DNA from: Verrucomicrobium sp. | Lineage (GTDB): Bacteria; Verrucomicrobiota; Verrucomicrobiia; Methylacidiphilales; UBA1321 | Reading direction: 5' to 3' | Assembly: GCA_017849585.1 (NCBI GenBank) | Contig: JAFIGT010000013.1 | Location: 103,473-167,472, forward strand | Length of the DNA: 64,000 nt | In this document: positions 44,247 to 54,466 of the stretch, in pieces | Position numbering within the stretch: the first letter of the stretch is position 1 | Layout: each line of letters opens with the position of its first letter | Notes under the pieces: model-generated | The model's database searches: none | What the model was told of the DNA's origin: nothing | The model's input: only the letters and a program-made list of their open reading frames with translations | Position numbers and translations under genes: made by a program

Positions 44247-45101
44247 GTGAACAAGACCTGCATCATCCTCAACCCCGCCGCGCGTAGCGAACGCGCCCGC
44301 CAGTCGATCGCCAAGTTGCAATCACTGGCAAATAACACGGTCTTCAAACTCACCGAAGGCCCCGGCGACGCGGAAGCCCAAGCCGAACGCGCCGTGGAGC
44401 AAGGCTATGAAACCATCATCGCCGCTGGCGGCGATGGCACCATCAACGAAGTCGTCAACGGCATTGACGGCGCTCCAGTTAATCTCGGACTGCTCCCCAT
44501 CGGCACCATCAATGTCTTTGCCCTCGAACTCGGTATTCCCTTCGACTTGGAGAAAGCCTGGAAGATTATCCGTGCGGGCAAAGTACGCACCGTCGATCTT
44601 GCCAGTGTCAACGATCACCGCTTTGTCCAGCTCGCCGGCATCGGCCTCGACGCACAGATCGTCGAGCGCACCGCGTGGGAATCGAAGAAAGCGCTCGGCC
44701 CGCTCAGCTACCTCCTCACCGCCACGCAAGTTGTCGCGGAAAAACCACCCCGCCTGCGTGTCACGTGGGATTCCCACAGCGTGGAAGGTTCCTTCGTCCT
44801 CGTCGGCAATGGTCGTCTCTATGGTGGTCCATTCCAACTTTTCACCGAAGCCGATCTCGAGGATGGCTTGCTCGACGTCTGCGTCTTCCAGAAAATGAAT
44901 TACATCGCGCTTATGCGCTATTTTCGCGGCGTCCTCTTCGGCGTGCACACCAAATTCACCGACGTGAAATACTTCAAGGCCCGCTCCCTCCGCGTCGATT
45001 CCGACGGCCCCGTGCCGGTGGAAGTCGACGGCGAACTGCACGGCCATCTCCCCTGCGAATTCTCCGTCAGCCGCAGAAAATTGCGCGTGCTCGTGCCCTG
45101 A
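44247..45101 (+). CDS. Diacylglycerol kinase family lipid kinase (YegS/DgkB-like)
   Basis: A 284-residue lipid kinase. The N-terminal KTCIILNPAARSERARQ, the nucleotide loop AAGGDGTINEVVNGI and the LGLLPIGTINVFA segment define the DAGK catalytic domain. The C-terminal domain includes VLVGNGRLYGGP and the VDSDGPVPVEVDGE segment. It phosphorylates diacylglycerol or a related lipid. The GTG at 44247 fits the family; a GTG seven codons earlier is possible. Confidence 0.9.
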   Translation: MNKTCIILNPAARSERARQSIAKLQSLANNTVFKLTEGPGDAEAQAERAVEQGYETIIAAGGDGTINEVVNGIDGAPVNLGLLPIGTINVFALELGIPFDLEKAWKIIRAGKVRTVDLASVNDHRFVQLAGIGLDAQIVERTAWESKKALGPLSYLLTATQVVAEKPPRLRVTWDSHSVEGSFVLVGNGRLYGGPFQLFTEADLEDGLLDVCVFQKMNYIALMRYFRGVLFGVHTKFTDVKYFKARSLRVDSDGPVPVEVDGELHGHLPCEFSVSRRKLRVLVP

Positions 45102-45177
45102 CCGTCTCCATTTCCAAACTCACACTTGCCACGCGCCAAATCCGCGCAATGATTAATGCAAGAAAGACACATTTTCC

Positions 45178-46188
45178 ATGGCTATCGAGTACAAGGATTA
45201 CTACCAGACTTTAGGCATCAGCAAGACCGCCTCCGAAGACGACATCCGCAAGGCGTTCCGTAAACTCGCGCGCCAATATCACCCCGACGTCGCCAAGGAC
45301 AAGGCCGAGGGCGAACGCAAATTCAAGGAGATCAACGAAGCTTACGAAGTGCTCAGCGATCCGGAAAAACGCCGCAAGTACGACACCCTCGGACCCAACT
45401 GGGAACAAGCGGGCATGGGTGGTCCCGGCGGCTTCAACGGCGGCGGCTATCGTCGTGCCGGTGGCGGCCAACCGGGCGGCTACACGTGGCGCTCCAGCGA
45501 TGGCGAGGAAAGCTTCGAATTCGGCGGTACCGGCTTCAGTGACTTCTTCGAAGCCATGTTCGGCTCCATGGGCGGCGGCTTCGGTGACGATGCCAATTTT
45601 GGTCCGCGCACCACGCGCCGCAGCGCGACCCCGCGCCAAGGCAAGGATCTACAGGCGGAAATTCTCGTCAGCCTTGAGGAAGCCCTCCGCGGTTCCGTGC
45701 GCCAGATCACGGTCCGCCGCTCCGCTGGTCCGGGCCGTCCGCCCCGCGAGGAAGTCTATCAGGTTAAAGTTCCCGCCGGCGTGCACGAAGGCCAGATGAT
45801 CCGCATGGCAGGCCAGGGCGAAAAGAGCTCATCCGGCGGCAAACCGGGCGACCTCTATCTACGCGTGCGCCTCGAGCGTCACCCGGAATTTCGCGTCGAA
45901 GGCAGCCACCTTTACTACGACCTCCCCCTCGCCCCGTGGGAAGCCGCCCTCGGCAGCCACGTGCAAATCCCCACGCTCGAAGGTCACGTCTCGCTGAAAA
46001 TTCCCGCCAGCACCCAGGCCGGGCAAAAGCTGCGCCTGCGCGGTCAAGGCCTGCCAATCAAGGATGGTGGCCGCGGCGATCTCTATGCCATCGCGCAGAT
46101 CGAAATGCCTCCCCACATCAGCGACAAGGAACACAAACTCTGGGAAGAATTGGCCAAAGCCTCCAAGTTTAATCCCCGTCAGGATTGA
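45178..46188 (+). CDS. cbpA: DnaJ-class co-chaperone CbpA
   Basis: A 336-residue Hsp40 of class B. The J domain occupies residues 6-70 with HPD at 35-37. A Gly/Phe-rich linker with Arg/Thr follows, then two C-terminal substrate-binding barrels (EILVSLEEALRGS; VPAGVHEGQMIR). There is no CxxCxGxG zinc domain, so it is CbpA-like rather than DnaJ. It should stimulate a DnaK not encoded here. Confidence 0.93.
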   Translation: MAIEYKDYYQTLGISKTASEDDIRKAFRKLARQYHPDVAKDKAEGERKFKEINEAYEVLSDPEKRRKYDTLGPNWEQAGMGGPGGFNGGGYRRAGGGQPGGYTWRSSDGEESFEFGGTGFSDFFEAMFGSMGGGFGDDANFGPRTTRRSATPRQGKDLQAEILVSLEEALRGSVRQITVRRSAGPGRPPREEVYQVKVPAGVHEGQMIRMAGQGEKSSSGGKPGDLYLRVRLERHPEFRVEGSHLYYDLPLAPWEAALGSHVQIPTLEGHVSLKIPASTQAGQKLRLRGQGLPIKDGGRGDLYAIAQIEMPPHISDKEHKLWEELAKASKFNPRQD

Positions 46189-46233
46189 GCCCCGCTTCGA
46201 TCGCCCTGGCCGTCTGCGAATGCCAGCCGCCGA

Positions 46234-47322
46234 CTAAAATTTCTTCTGAATGGAGAGCGTGGCCGAATGGTCGCTCGGGGACCAAGTGCTGTTAATGTCG
46301 CGTTGATATTCCTGTTTCAGGTCGAACGCGGCGGAGAGATCATCGGTAAGGAGGAGTTGCTGGCCGAGGCTGAGCTTGAATTTATCTTCGCGCTGGATGA
46401 CAGCCTTGTCCTCGGCAGTCTCGATGGTTTGAAGATCCGTGCGGAAGGTGAGCGTGAAATTTTTGCGAATGGCGCGGGTCCATTGCGAATAAAGCGTGCG
46501 ATCGACTTGCTGACGGCTGTCGATATCGTAGTTCCAGTTAGTCAGACCCGTGCCGAGATTCCAAGAGAGATCAGGATTGAGGTTCCACAGGAGCGATTGA
46601 TCGACGCGGGTTCCGGCGCGATTCTGCGTGGCATCGAGCGGGGAAAGTTCCTTGATGAGGGACGGGCTCGCAGTCCAGTTGAGAGGGAGCTTGCCAAGTT
46701 TTTGCTGGAATTGGCCCACTGAGGTCTGGCGCTCGAATGAAACGAGATTGTTGGAGTAGTAGTCCTCGCTGTTGACACCAAAACCAAGTCCAGTGCCGGG
46801 ATTGAGCTGGTAATGAGTCTCGATGCCGTTGCGAACATGCGAAGGTTCGGCCCGCTGAAATTCAAAAATTTGATCCATCTGGTTCGATCCGGTGACGGAC
46901 CAATTATCCTTCACATTCCATTTCAAATTGGAAGTCGACTGGTTTTGCGCGGCCTGAGCGGTGACGGCCCTGTTTTTTTCGGGCGTGGTGTTGGCGAGAC
47001 CGACATTGCTCTGGTAGGTGAGAGTAACGTCATCGAGGAGATTGCGTTTGAGCAGAATCTGCGCTTTCTGCGCCCCAAGATTATTCTGCGGATTCAGATC
47101 ATCGAAGACCGAAGGGGTGGCGGTTTCGACCGGCACGCCGACGGTGAGCTCGGAATCGGCGCCGCGAAGTTGGAGCGAGGAATTGGTGGACTGATTTTTC
47201 GGCAGGCTGGCCGGGATGGAGCGAAGCGGGGCAGAGATGACAGGCGACACGAGGGCATCGTCGGTCGCCGCTCCGAGGAGAGCAGTGCCGCAAAGCCAGA
47301 GAAGAAGGACCGTGCGCAACAT
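46234..47322 (-). CDS. Probable outer-membrane beta-barrel protein
   Basis: A 362-residue exported protein. MLRTVLLLWLCGTALLGA is a signal peptide with a likely cut after Ala-Ala. The mature part is Asn/Gln/Thr/Ser-rich with alternating hydrophobic strands of about ten residues and ends in Phe (IQKKF), as outer-membrane barrels recognised by BamA do. No TonB box or porin motif is seen. Family unknown. The start at MLRTV gives the best signal peptide. Confidence 0.7.
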   Translation of the reverse strand: MLRTVLLLWLCGTALLGAATDDALVSPVISAPLRSIPASLPKNQSTNSSLQLRGADSELTVGVPVETATPSVFDDLNPQNNLGAQKAQILLKRNLLDDVTLTYQSNVGLANTTPEKNRAVTAQAAQNQSTSNLKWNVKDNWSVTGSNQMDQIFEFQRAEPSHVRNGIETHYQLNPGTGLGFGVNSEDYYSNNLVSFERQTSVGQFQQKLGKLPLNWTASPSLIKELSPLDATQNRAGTRVDQSLLWNLNPDLSWNLGTGLTNWNYDIDSRQQVDRTLYSQWTRAIRKNFTLTFRTDLQTIETAEDKAVIQREDKFKLSLGQQLLLTDDLSAAFDLKQEYQRDINSTWSPSDHSATLSIQKKF

Positions 47323-47465
47323 CAGAAACAGGATACCCAGAACCGGCACGGAATCAAACACGGAGAGCGAATGATCGGGTTAATAAGTGACGTTGAGGAA
47401 TAGGGTTTACACTGGTTTTTTGCACGGTTCATGGGCAAACTCTGGGCATCGACGGGGGTAAAGCT

Positions 47466-47966
47466 ATGACAATGAAATTGATGCTGGCGATTGTAGGTCT
47501 CGTGGGATGGAGCGTGCTGGGCGCGAACGCGCAGATGGCACGACCGGTTTTGTGGCGGGCGGAATTTCCGGGTGGTAACTACTCGGTGTCGCTGGCGGCG
47601 ATTTCCTCGGTGAGCACGCACGAGTATGTGGTGGATCGCGCCGTGAAAGTTTTCGAGATGACGATCAATACAAACGGAGCGGTCGTGGCGCGGTTTTATT
47701 CCGTGGAGCCGATCAAGCCGAACGCGCCGGGCGGTTATGGCCAGGGCGTGGTGGACAAGGTGCAGGAGAAAGTGCAGGACGGCGTGCAGCGCGTGACAGG
47801 CGAGACGAACGAACCGCTGTTGAGCAGCGTGATCAAGAACTATCCGACAACGACCCACGCGCATACGGTGGAATACCGGTTACCGACGCGTGATGACGTG
47901 GTGAAGGCGTTCAAGAGCGTGGAGGGATGCTGGCGCACGGGCCAGGAGGGGACGTACAAGCCGTAA
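47466..47966 (+). CDS. Secreted hypothetical protein (166 aa)
   Basis: A signal peptide (MKLMLAIVGLVGWSVLGANA, cut before Gln) precedes a 140-residue mature part. FPGGNYSVSLAAISSVSTHEY and VFEMTINTNGAVVARFYSVE suggest beta structure, followed by a helical QEKVQDGVQRVTGET stretch. No family is recognised. It lies between the outer-membrane protein gene and the second AsmA-like gene, in opposite orientation to both. Confidence 0.75.
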   Translation: MTMKLMLAIVGLVGWSVLGANAQMARPVLWRAEFPGGNYSVSLAAISSVSTHEYVVDRAVKVFEMTINTNGAVVARFYSVEPIKPNAPGGYGQGVVDKVQEKVQDGVQRVTGETNEPLLSSVIKNYPTTTHAHTVEYRLPTRDDVVKAFKSVEGCWRTGQEGTYKP

Positions 47967-48059
47967 CGCTCGAGCCTATTTAAGTAGGCCAGCCCATGAA
48001 GAATGGATGCGCACCGCCCTACAACGCCGCCGCATCTACGTGCGATACTTTAATGTGTT

Positions 48060-49421
48060 TTAAAACGGCAGGAGCGATTTCGCGGCGTCGATGACTTGTT
48101 GGAGTCCCTGATTGGCGGTCTCGCCGATCGAATTCACGGCGGCGGTCTTCAGCTTGGGAGTGAGATCTTCGGTGGGGGATTGGAGCGGGCCGGTGAGGTT
48201 GAGCGGAGTCCAGATATAGCCATCGCGTTTTTCGGTGAAGACTTGCGATTCCGCGCCGGGGATGAATTTAACCACGCTGGGAACCGTGCCCAGCGAGAAA
48301 CGACCGTCGATGATATTATTCTGAACGGTGAATTTGCCCTGAATGCGGACAAGACCTTCGCTTTCGAGGACGAGGTTGGTCACTTCGAGCCGATCTTGTT
48401 TCGGAATCCAGATGAAGTCGGCGCTGGCCTTGTGAAGCTTCAGGCTGCGGAATTCCTCCGTCTTGGTGAAGCTGGCGACTTGATTGAGAAACGGCAGTGC
48501 TTCGATGCGGCCTTCGAGCAACTTGAGATGGCCCACGGCTTGAATGGCCTGCGGCCCGCGCAAGTCCCCCGTCCACTTGACCAACCCATTCAGATTGCCA
48601 GTGAGGCGGGCGCGCCAATCGCCCGTGAGAAAGGCGGTGATGGGCGCTCGTTGCACATCAGCGCGGAGATTGAGCGGGGCAGTATCGCGGCTGTTGACGT
48701 CGCCACTGACGGAAATCTGGCCACTGTCCTGCAGCTGGAGGTCAACCTGAGTGAGGAAGAGCTGCGCATCCGAGGCGCGAAGTTTGGCGCGTTGCACGGT
48801 GAACAGCGGCCAGTCGGGATGTTTGAGTTTGCCGCCAGAGGCGTCGATGTTCCAAGTGCCGCCTTCGGGGGTGAGGGTGAGCTGCAGTTCCTGAAGCGTG
48901 ACGGTGGGGGTCGTTTTGAGAAGAAAGTTCGCGCGGGCGATGAAGAGGGTGTCGAGTTCGACGCGACGGGGGAGGAAGCGGGCGAAGAAATCGCTGGAGC
49001 CGGGAGCGGTGGGACGTGTGACGGCGGGGATGGCCTCCGGCGCCGGAGCGGGCGGCACGGTGGGGTCGATCTCGACGTTGAGTGATTGGATATCGATGCG
49101 GGGGACGCTCCAGACGCCGTCAAGGATGGGACGCAGGTTGAGGTCTGCACGAATCTGGTCCGCGCGGACAGAGACGAGAGGATTGCCGTCATTGCCCTTG
49201 CCAAAATAGCCGTCGGAGTGAACCGAGAATCCAGACCAATGGAAGGGAAGGAACTCGCCCTTGAGCTGAAGCGATTCCGAAGTCTTGGTGGAAACGAGGG
49301 TCCGGAAATCTTCTCCCTTGAGGTAGCTGTTGAGCCAGAGATAAAAGGCAGTGAGAACGGCGACGACCAGAATCAGAACCCCGGCCACGGCGAACCCCAG
49401 ATAGCGCAGTGCTTTTTTCAT
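48060..49421 (-). CDS. AsmA-like envelope protein, paralogue 2
   Basis: A 453-residue protein with an N-terminal membrane helix (GFAVAGVLILVVAVLTAFYLWL) and a beta-rich periplasmic part. The overall plan (anchor, short helical lead, long strand array, conserved C-terminal part ending in IDAAKSLLPF) matches paralogue 1 at 42573-44030, with low sequence identity. A role in outer-membrane biogenesis is inferred from the AsmA/TamB family. Confidence 0.72.
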   Translation of the reverse strand: MKKALRYLGFAVAGVLILVVAVLTAFYLWLNSYLKGEDFRTLVSTKTSESLQLKGEFLPFHWSGFSVHSDGYFGKGNDGNPLVSVRADQIRADLNLRPILDGVWSVPRIDIQSLNVEIDPTVPPAPAPEAIPAVTRPTAPGSSDFFARFLPRRVELDTLFIARANFLLKTTPTVTLQELQLTLTPEGGTWNIDASGGKLKHPDWPLFTVQRAKLRASDAQLFLTQVDLQLQDSGQISVSGDVNSRDTAPLNLRADVQRAPITAFLTGDWRARLTGNLNGLVKWTGDLRGPQAIQAVGHLKLLEGRIEALPFLNQVASFTKTEEFRSLKLHKASADFIWIPKQDRLEVTNLVLESEGLVRIQGKFTVQNNIIDGRFSLGTVPSVVKFIPGAESQVFTEKRDGYIWTPLNLTGPLQSPTEDLTPKLKTAAVNSIGETANQGLQQVIDAAKSLLPF

Positions 49422-49560
49422 CAAGTAATACGATCCTAGCAATACTGACGACAACTGAAAAGGGACTTGTCGCACCGGGTTGCAGAACGTGCTATAAAAG
49501 GAGGCTCAAGCGCTTGCAAAGGCTTGTGTGTTGAGATTCCTCTCCTAAAGTAAAGTGCTT

Positions 49561-52080
49561 ATGGCCAAGGCTCCAGCCGCGAAAGCTAAAGAACCGGTTT
49601 TGCACCGCGAACTCGCCACGGTGGCGGCGATCGTCTGGTTCGGCCTTTTCGTGCTCACATTCCTGAGTCTGGTCTCGTTCAGTTCGGACGACCTGAATCT
49701 TTTCAATACCCACCACAATGAAACGCCCACGAACTTTATCGGTTGGCTGGGGGCTTACTGGTCAGGCGGCCTTTTTCTGGGCCTGGGGCTGGCCGGCTAC
49801 ATTGTTCCGGCGCTCTTTCTCGCCGCAAGCATTGGGCTTTTCATGCACACGCAATGGGTGTGGCGTTGGAAATTGCTGTGGTCGGCCTTGCTGCTGATCA
49901 GCGCGGCGTGCCTGCTGCATTTGCAGCCGTACATCGGGTGGCAATGGCGCACGGAAATTAATACGATCAGCCCCGGCGGATTTGTGGGCAAGATGATCGG
50001 TGAGGATTTGCTTTCAAAACTGCTCCTCGGCAAAGGCGGCAGCGGCATCGTGCTGGGGATGGTTTACGTCGCGTCGCTGATCCTGTTGTTCAACCTGAAC
50101 CTGAAGCAGATTGTCCTGACGGCGTGGCAGATGTACCTCGATTATCGCAAGCAGAAGGAAGATCTCGTCGCGGCGAACGATCCGCTGGCCCACATCTCGG
50201 CCCAGGAACGGGCACTGAAGCGCAAGCAACTGGAATTGGAGAAACAACTGTCGCGTCAAGGTGCCATCAAGCCTGAACCGATGGTAGAGCCGCGCATCAT
50301 TGATACGACGTCCAGCCCCACCGCGAGCGAGAAGAAGGAAGCGGCGCGCAAAGCGAAACCGGTCGAACCCAAACCGGAACCGGCTCCCGAACCAGTGGCG
50401 GAAGTGAAAGCAGAAAAGGAAAAACCGGTTCCGGGGATCACCGACAATACGATTACGCGCAAGTCACGGCCGAAAGACAAGGACACTTCTGCACATGCGT
50501 CGTCTACCGACAGCGGACAGGACTTCAGCCAGTACCGGCTGCCGACACTGGAGATCCTGCGGGCGAATTCGCCGGACAAGCGCCCGGTCACGAATCGCGA
50601 GGAGTTGTTGGAGAATGCGAAAAAGCTCGTGGAAACGCTGGAGCAATTCGGCATCGAAGTGACGGCGGGAGAGATCACCAAGGGCGCGACCATTACCCGC
50701 TATGAAGTAAAGCCCGCCGAGGGCGTGCGCGTGGACAAGATCACGAGCCTGCAGCGCGATATTTGCCGCGTGATGAAGGCCGAGCGGGTGAACATCCTCG
50801 CACCGATTCCGGGCAAGGACACGGTCGGCATCGAAGTAGCGAACACGAACAAGGCACCGATTGTCTTGCGGGACTTGTTCGAAGCCACCGAGTGGACGAA
50901 CGCGGGATCAAAGATCCCCCTCGCCTTGGGCAAGGACGTCTACGGTCACACTCTCGTGGCGGATCTTGCGGAGATGCCGCACTTGCTGATCGCGGGGACG
51001 ACCGGATCGGGAAAATCGGTGTGCATCAACTGCATCCTGATGAGCTTCCTGTATCATTTTAAGCCGGATGAATTGCGGCTCATTCTCGTCGATCCGAAGC
51101 AGGTGGAATTGCAGGTCTACAACACCGTGCCGCATCTCGTGGTCCCGGTGGTGACGGACCCGAAGAAGGTCCTGCTCGCCTTGCGCTGGGTGATCAAGGA
51201 GATGGAAGAACGCTACAAGATTCTCGCAAAGGTGGGACTGCGCAATATCACCTCGTTCAACAATCGTCCCCGGGCCAAGCAGCAAACGCTGGATCTGGGG
51301 GGTGCCGGTTCGAAGCCCGATCTGGACAAGGTCGCGGACGAGGAAAGCGAAGAGGGCGAGGAAAAATTGCAGGTCAAGGTGCCACGCGATGACGAGGTGC
51401 ACATTCCCGACCGGCTACCCTACATTGTCGTCGTCATCGACGAATTGGCCGACCTCATGCAGACCGCTCCGGCGGATGTGGAAAGCGCGATTGCGCGACT
51501 GACCGCCAAGGCGCGCGCGGCGGGCATTCACTTGATCCTCGCCACACAAACGCCGCGCCGCGAGGTGATCACGGGCGTAATCAAGACAAACGTACCAAGC
51601 CGCATCGCCTTCCAGGTGCCGAGCGCGCTCGATTCGCGCGTCATCCTGGATGAGAACGGCGCGGAGAATTTGCTCGGCAAAGGCGACCTCCTCTACTTGC
51701 CGCCCGGTTCGGCGAAATTCGTGCGTGGACAGGGCGCCTTTGTCAGCGACGATGAAGTAAAGCAGGTCGTCGATTTCTGCGCCGCGCAGGGCGAACCGCA
51801 GTTCCACCCCGAGATTCACGGCAAGCTCAACCGTTCCGAAGGCGAGGGCGAAGAGGTCAGCACGGAGGACTACGAGCTGCTGGTCAAGTCAATCGATATT
51901 CTGCGTCAGGAAAAACGCGCCAGTACATCCTTGCTCCAGCGGCGCTTGCGTCTAGGGTATAACCGCGCGGCCTGGGTGATGGATCATTTCGAAGGATTGG
52001 GCATTGTCGGGCCGGAGAACGGCGCAAAACCACGGGATATTCTCGTGGATCTGGATACTTACGAATTACCATCGCAATGA
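49561..52080 (+). CDS. ftsK: DNA translocase FtsK/SpoIIIE
   Basis: An 839-residue septal DNA pump. Four or five membrane helices fill the first ~190 residues, followed by a Lys/Glu/Pro-rich linker of moderate length. The motor domain has Walker A GTTGSGKS at 479-486 and Walker B VVVIDELADLM. The C-terminal gamma winged helix (ASTSLLQRRLRLGYNRAA) is intact. The ATG is preferred over a GTG two codons before. rodZ overlaps its stop by four bases. Confidence 0.96.
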   Translation: MAKAPAAKAKEPVLHRELATVAAIVWFGLFVLTFLSLVSFSSDDLNLFNTHHNETPTNFIGWLGAYWSGGLFLGLGLAGYIVPALFLAASIGLFMHTQWVWRWKLLWSALLLISAACLLHLQPYIGWQWRTEINTISPGGFVGKMIGEDLLSKLLLGKGGSGIVLGMVYVASLILLFNLNLKQIVLTAWQMYLDYRKQKEDLVAANDPLAHISAQERALKRKQLELEKQLSRQGAIKPEPMVEPRIIDTTSSPTASEKKEAARKAKPVEPKPEPAPEPVAEVKAEKEKPVPGITDNTITRKSRPKDKDTSAHASSTDSGQDFSQYRLPTLEILRANSPDKRPVTNREELLENAKKLVETLEQFGIEVTAGEITKGATITRYEVKPAEGVRVDKITSLQRDICRVMKAERVNILAPIPGKDTVGIEVANTNKAPIVLRDLFEATEWTNAGSKIPLALGKDVYGHTLVADLAEMPHLLIAGTTGSGKSVCINCILMSFLYHFKPDELRLILVDPKQVELQVYNTVPHLVVPVVTDPKKVLLALRWVIKEMEERYKILAKVGLRNITSFNNRPRAKQQTLDLGGAGSKPDLDKVADEESEEGEEKLQVKVPRDDEVHIPDRLPYIVVVIDELADLMQTAPADVESAIARLTAKARAAGIHLILATQTPRREVITGVIKTNVPSRIAFQVPSALDSRVILDENGAENLLGKGDLLYLPPGSAKFVRGQGAFVSDDEVKQVVDFCAAQGEPQFHPEIHGKLNRSEGEGEEVSTEDYELLVKSIDILRQEKRASTSLLQRRLRLGYNRAAWVMDHFEGLGIVGPENGAKPRDILVDLDTYELPSQ

Positions 52081-53066
52081 AATCAGTAGGCAAACAATTG
52101 GAAGCGGCGCGCGCGGGGCGAAACTGGACACCGGAGGCGGCGGCGAAAGTCACGAAAATCCGGGTGGAGCAATTGCTCGATCTCGAGCGCGACGATTTCA
52201 CCCGCTTCCCAAGCCCCGCTTACGCCCGCGGCTTTGTCCGTCTTTACTCCAAGGCGCTCGGCCTCGATGACCGCCGCATGCTGGCACAACTCGATGGCCG
52301 GCTCGAAAGCGAGGAAGACGAGCTGGGCTACGTGCAGGCACCCTCGGTGGAGTATATCCCGCAACGCACCGAGATCACGGCGCCGATTCGCGTGAGCCGG
52401 TTCGGCGTGAAGGTCATTTCGGTGCTGGCTGGTCTCTTTACCGGAATCTTTTTGGTGACGCTGTTCCTGTCGAACAAGGCCGGTGTGTCGTTGACGTCGC
52501 CGGAACCGAAATCGCCCGTCGTCGCCACGCCGATCGGTGGCAAGAAGGAATCCCCGGCCACGCGTGCAGTGGCGGCGGATGACAAGCTCCCGGCCAAGAC
52601 GGCTCCGAAAGAAAAGGACGTCCCGATGGCAAAACCGGCCACTCCTGCGGCCATGGCAGAGGAAGAAGCGCGGATTGCCAAAGCGAAGGCGGAGGCCGCC
52701 GCCGCCGCGGCCAAAGCCAAGGCTGACGCCGAAGCCGCCGTGCCCATGGCTCCGATTGCCAACGCCCCCTCCGCTCCGGGCAAGCACCAGCTCATGTTGA
52801 AGGCAAACCAGGATTCCTGGGTGCGCGTGGTCGCCGTGGAACGCGACGGGGAGAAATTACTTTTCGAGGGAGTGGTGGAAGCCGGTCGCGTGATCGGGCA
52901 AACGGGTGAGGGTGGATCGTTGAAACCTTTTGAAGCCACGCAGTTCAACCTGAAGGTGGCCGTACCGTCCGCTGTCGATGTGATTTTCGACGGCTACAAC
53001 GGCGGCCCCAACAGCAATAGCACCACCCCGGAGACCTTCTCCATGCCGCCTCCCGGCGCGCAGTAA
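52077..53066 (+). CDS. RodZ-like cytoskeletal protein
   Basis: A 329-residue protein with an N-terminal helix-turn-helix of the RodZ type (GKQLEAARAGRNWTPEAAA through FPSPAYARGFVRLYSKALGL), a membrane helix (VISVLAGLFTGIFLVTLFLS), a long Ala/Lys/Pro linker with an Ala-rich helix, and a C-terminal DUF4115 domain (SWVRVVAVERDGEKLLFEG). RodZ links MreB to the envelope and helps set rod shape. It overlaps ftsK by four bases (ATGA). Confidence 0.88.
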   Translation: MKSVGKQLEAARAGRNWTPEAAAKVTKIRVEQLLDLERDDFTRFPSPAYARGFVRLYSKALGLDDRRMLAQLDGRLESEEDELGYVQAPSVEYIPQRTEITAPIRVSRFGVKVISVLAGLFTGIFLVTLFLSNKAGVSLTSPEPKSPVVATPIGGKKESPATRAVAADDKLPAKTAPKEKDVPMAKPATPAAMAEEEARIAKAKAEAAAAAAKAKADAEAAVPMAPIANAPSAPGKHQLMLKANQDSWVRVVAVERDGEKLLFEGVVEAGRVIGQTGEGGSLKPFEATQFNLKVAVPSAVDVIFDGYNGGPNSNSTTPETFSMPPPGAQ

Positions 53067-53084
53067 TCCCGTCAGCCCTCGCCT

Positions 53085-54464
53085 ATGTCATCCCCGCTCA
53101 AAGTCGGACTCATCTCTCTCGGTTGCGCCAAGAACCTGATCGATTCCGAGATCATGGTTGGCCACATTCACAAGGCGGGCATGGCGATGACGCCAAACGC
53201 GACCGAAGCCGATGTACTGATCGTCAATACCTGCTCCTTCATTGACGCCGCTAAGGAGGAGAGCATCGAGGCGATTTTCGACGCGAATCAATCGCGCGGA
53301 ATGCGCAAGCGCAACCAGAAGCAAAAGCTCATCGTGGCAGGTTGCATGTCGCAGCGGTTCTCAAAGGACCTGCAAAGTTCCATGCCGGAAGTGGACGCCT
53401 TCATCGGGTTGGATCAACTCACGCAGATTGTGCCGATCATCGAGAAGATGGTCGGACAGGATCGGCCGGCCGATGCCGCGCCGGAAAATTTCGTCACCGA
53501 AAAATCGGTCTACATTCCCGATTACGATACGCCGCGCTATCGCCTGACGCCGTCACATACGGCCTATGTGAAGATTGCGGAAGGCTGCAATCATCCGTGC
53601 AGCTTTTGCATCATCCCGCAAATGCGCGGCAAGCACCGCAGCCGGACGATCAGCTCTGTCATCGCGGAAGTGAAACAACTTGTCGCCGAGGGCGTGCGCG
53701 AGATTAATTTGATCAGCCAGGACACGACCTATTTCGGCATGGACCGCTGGGAGCAAAAGGCGAGCCCGCGGCAGCCGGTCGATTCCTCCCGAGGCGATTC
53801 GCTCGTCGCGCTCCTGCGGGAACTGAACGCCATCGAGGGTGATTTCTGGATTCGTCTGCTCTATACGCATCCGGCGCATTGGAGCGATGAACTCATCACC
53901 GCCATTGCGGAATGCTCCAAGGTGGCGCGTTACGTGGACATGCCGTTGCAACACATCTCCGACAACATGCTCGGCAAGATGAAGCGTGAGACATCGTCGC
54001 AACACATTCGCGATCTCATCGCCCGCATTCGCGCGGGCGTTCCGGGCATCGCGATCCGCACGACGTTCATCGTCGGATTCCCCGGCGAGACAGAAGACGA
54101 TTTCCATACGCTGACCGATTTCATCGAGACGACGAAGTTCGAGCGACTCGGCGTTTTCAAATACTCGCAGGAAGAAGGGACGCGCGCAGCGAAGATGGAG
54201 GATCAGCTCTCCACCCGCACCAAGGCGGCGCGCTGGAAGCGGGCCATGGCGCTGCAAAAAAAGATTGCCGACGAGATTTCCGCCGGATTCACGGGTCAGA
54301 CCTTGCGTGTTCTCGTGGAGAAGCCGGGCGTGGCCCGTTCGCATGCCGATGCGCCGGACATTGACGGCCGGATTTACGTGGACCCGGCCTTGCCGGTGGG
54401 CGAATTTGCAGAGGTGACAATTCTTGGCGCGAAGGACTATGATTTGATTGCCCACTTGGGGTAA
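53085..54464 (+). CDS. rimO: Ribosomal protein S12 methylthiotransferase RimO
   Basis: A 459-residue radical SAM enzyme that methylthiolates an aspartate of ribosomal protein S12. The N-terminal UPF0004 domain has cysteines in SLGCAKNLIDSE, NTCSFIDAAKEES and AGCMSQR, and the radical SAM cluster is C168, C172 and C175 in CNHPCSFCIIP. A C-terminal TRAM domain is present. The FIDAAKEES signature separates RimO from MiaB. pgsA starts two bases after its stop. Confidence 0.96.
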   Translation: MSSPLKVGLISLGCAKNLIDSEIMVGHIHKAGMAMTPNATEADVLIVNTCSFIDAAKEESIEAIFDANQSRGMRKRNQKQKLIVAGCMSQRFSKDLQSSMPEVDAFIGLDQLTQIVPIIEKMVGQDRPADAAPENFVTEKSVYIPDYDTPRYRLTPSHTAYVKIAEGCNHPCSFCIIPQMRGKHRSRTISSVIAEVKQLVAEGVREINLISQDTTYFGMDRWEQKASPRQPVDSSRGDSLVALLRELNAIEGDFWIRLLYTHPAHWSDELITAIAECSKVARYVDMPLQHISDNMLGKMKRETSSQHIRDLIARIRAGVPGIAIRTTFIVGFPGETEDDFHTLTDFIETTKFERLGVFKYSQEEGTRAAKMEDQLSTRTKAARWKRAMALQKKIADEISAGFTGQTLRVLVEKPGVARSHADAPDIDGRIYVDPALPVGEFAEVTILGAKDYDLIAHLG

Positions 54465-54466
54465 CC

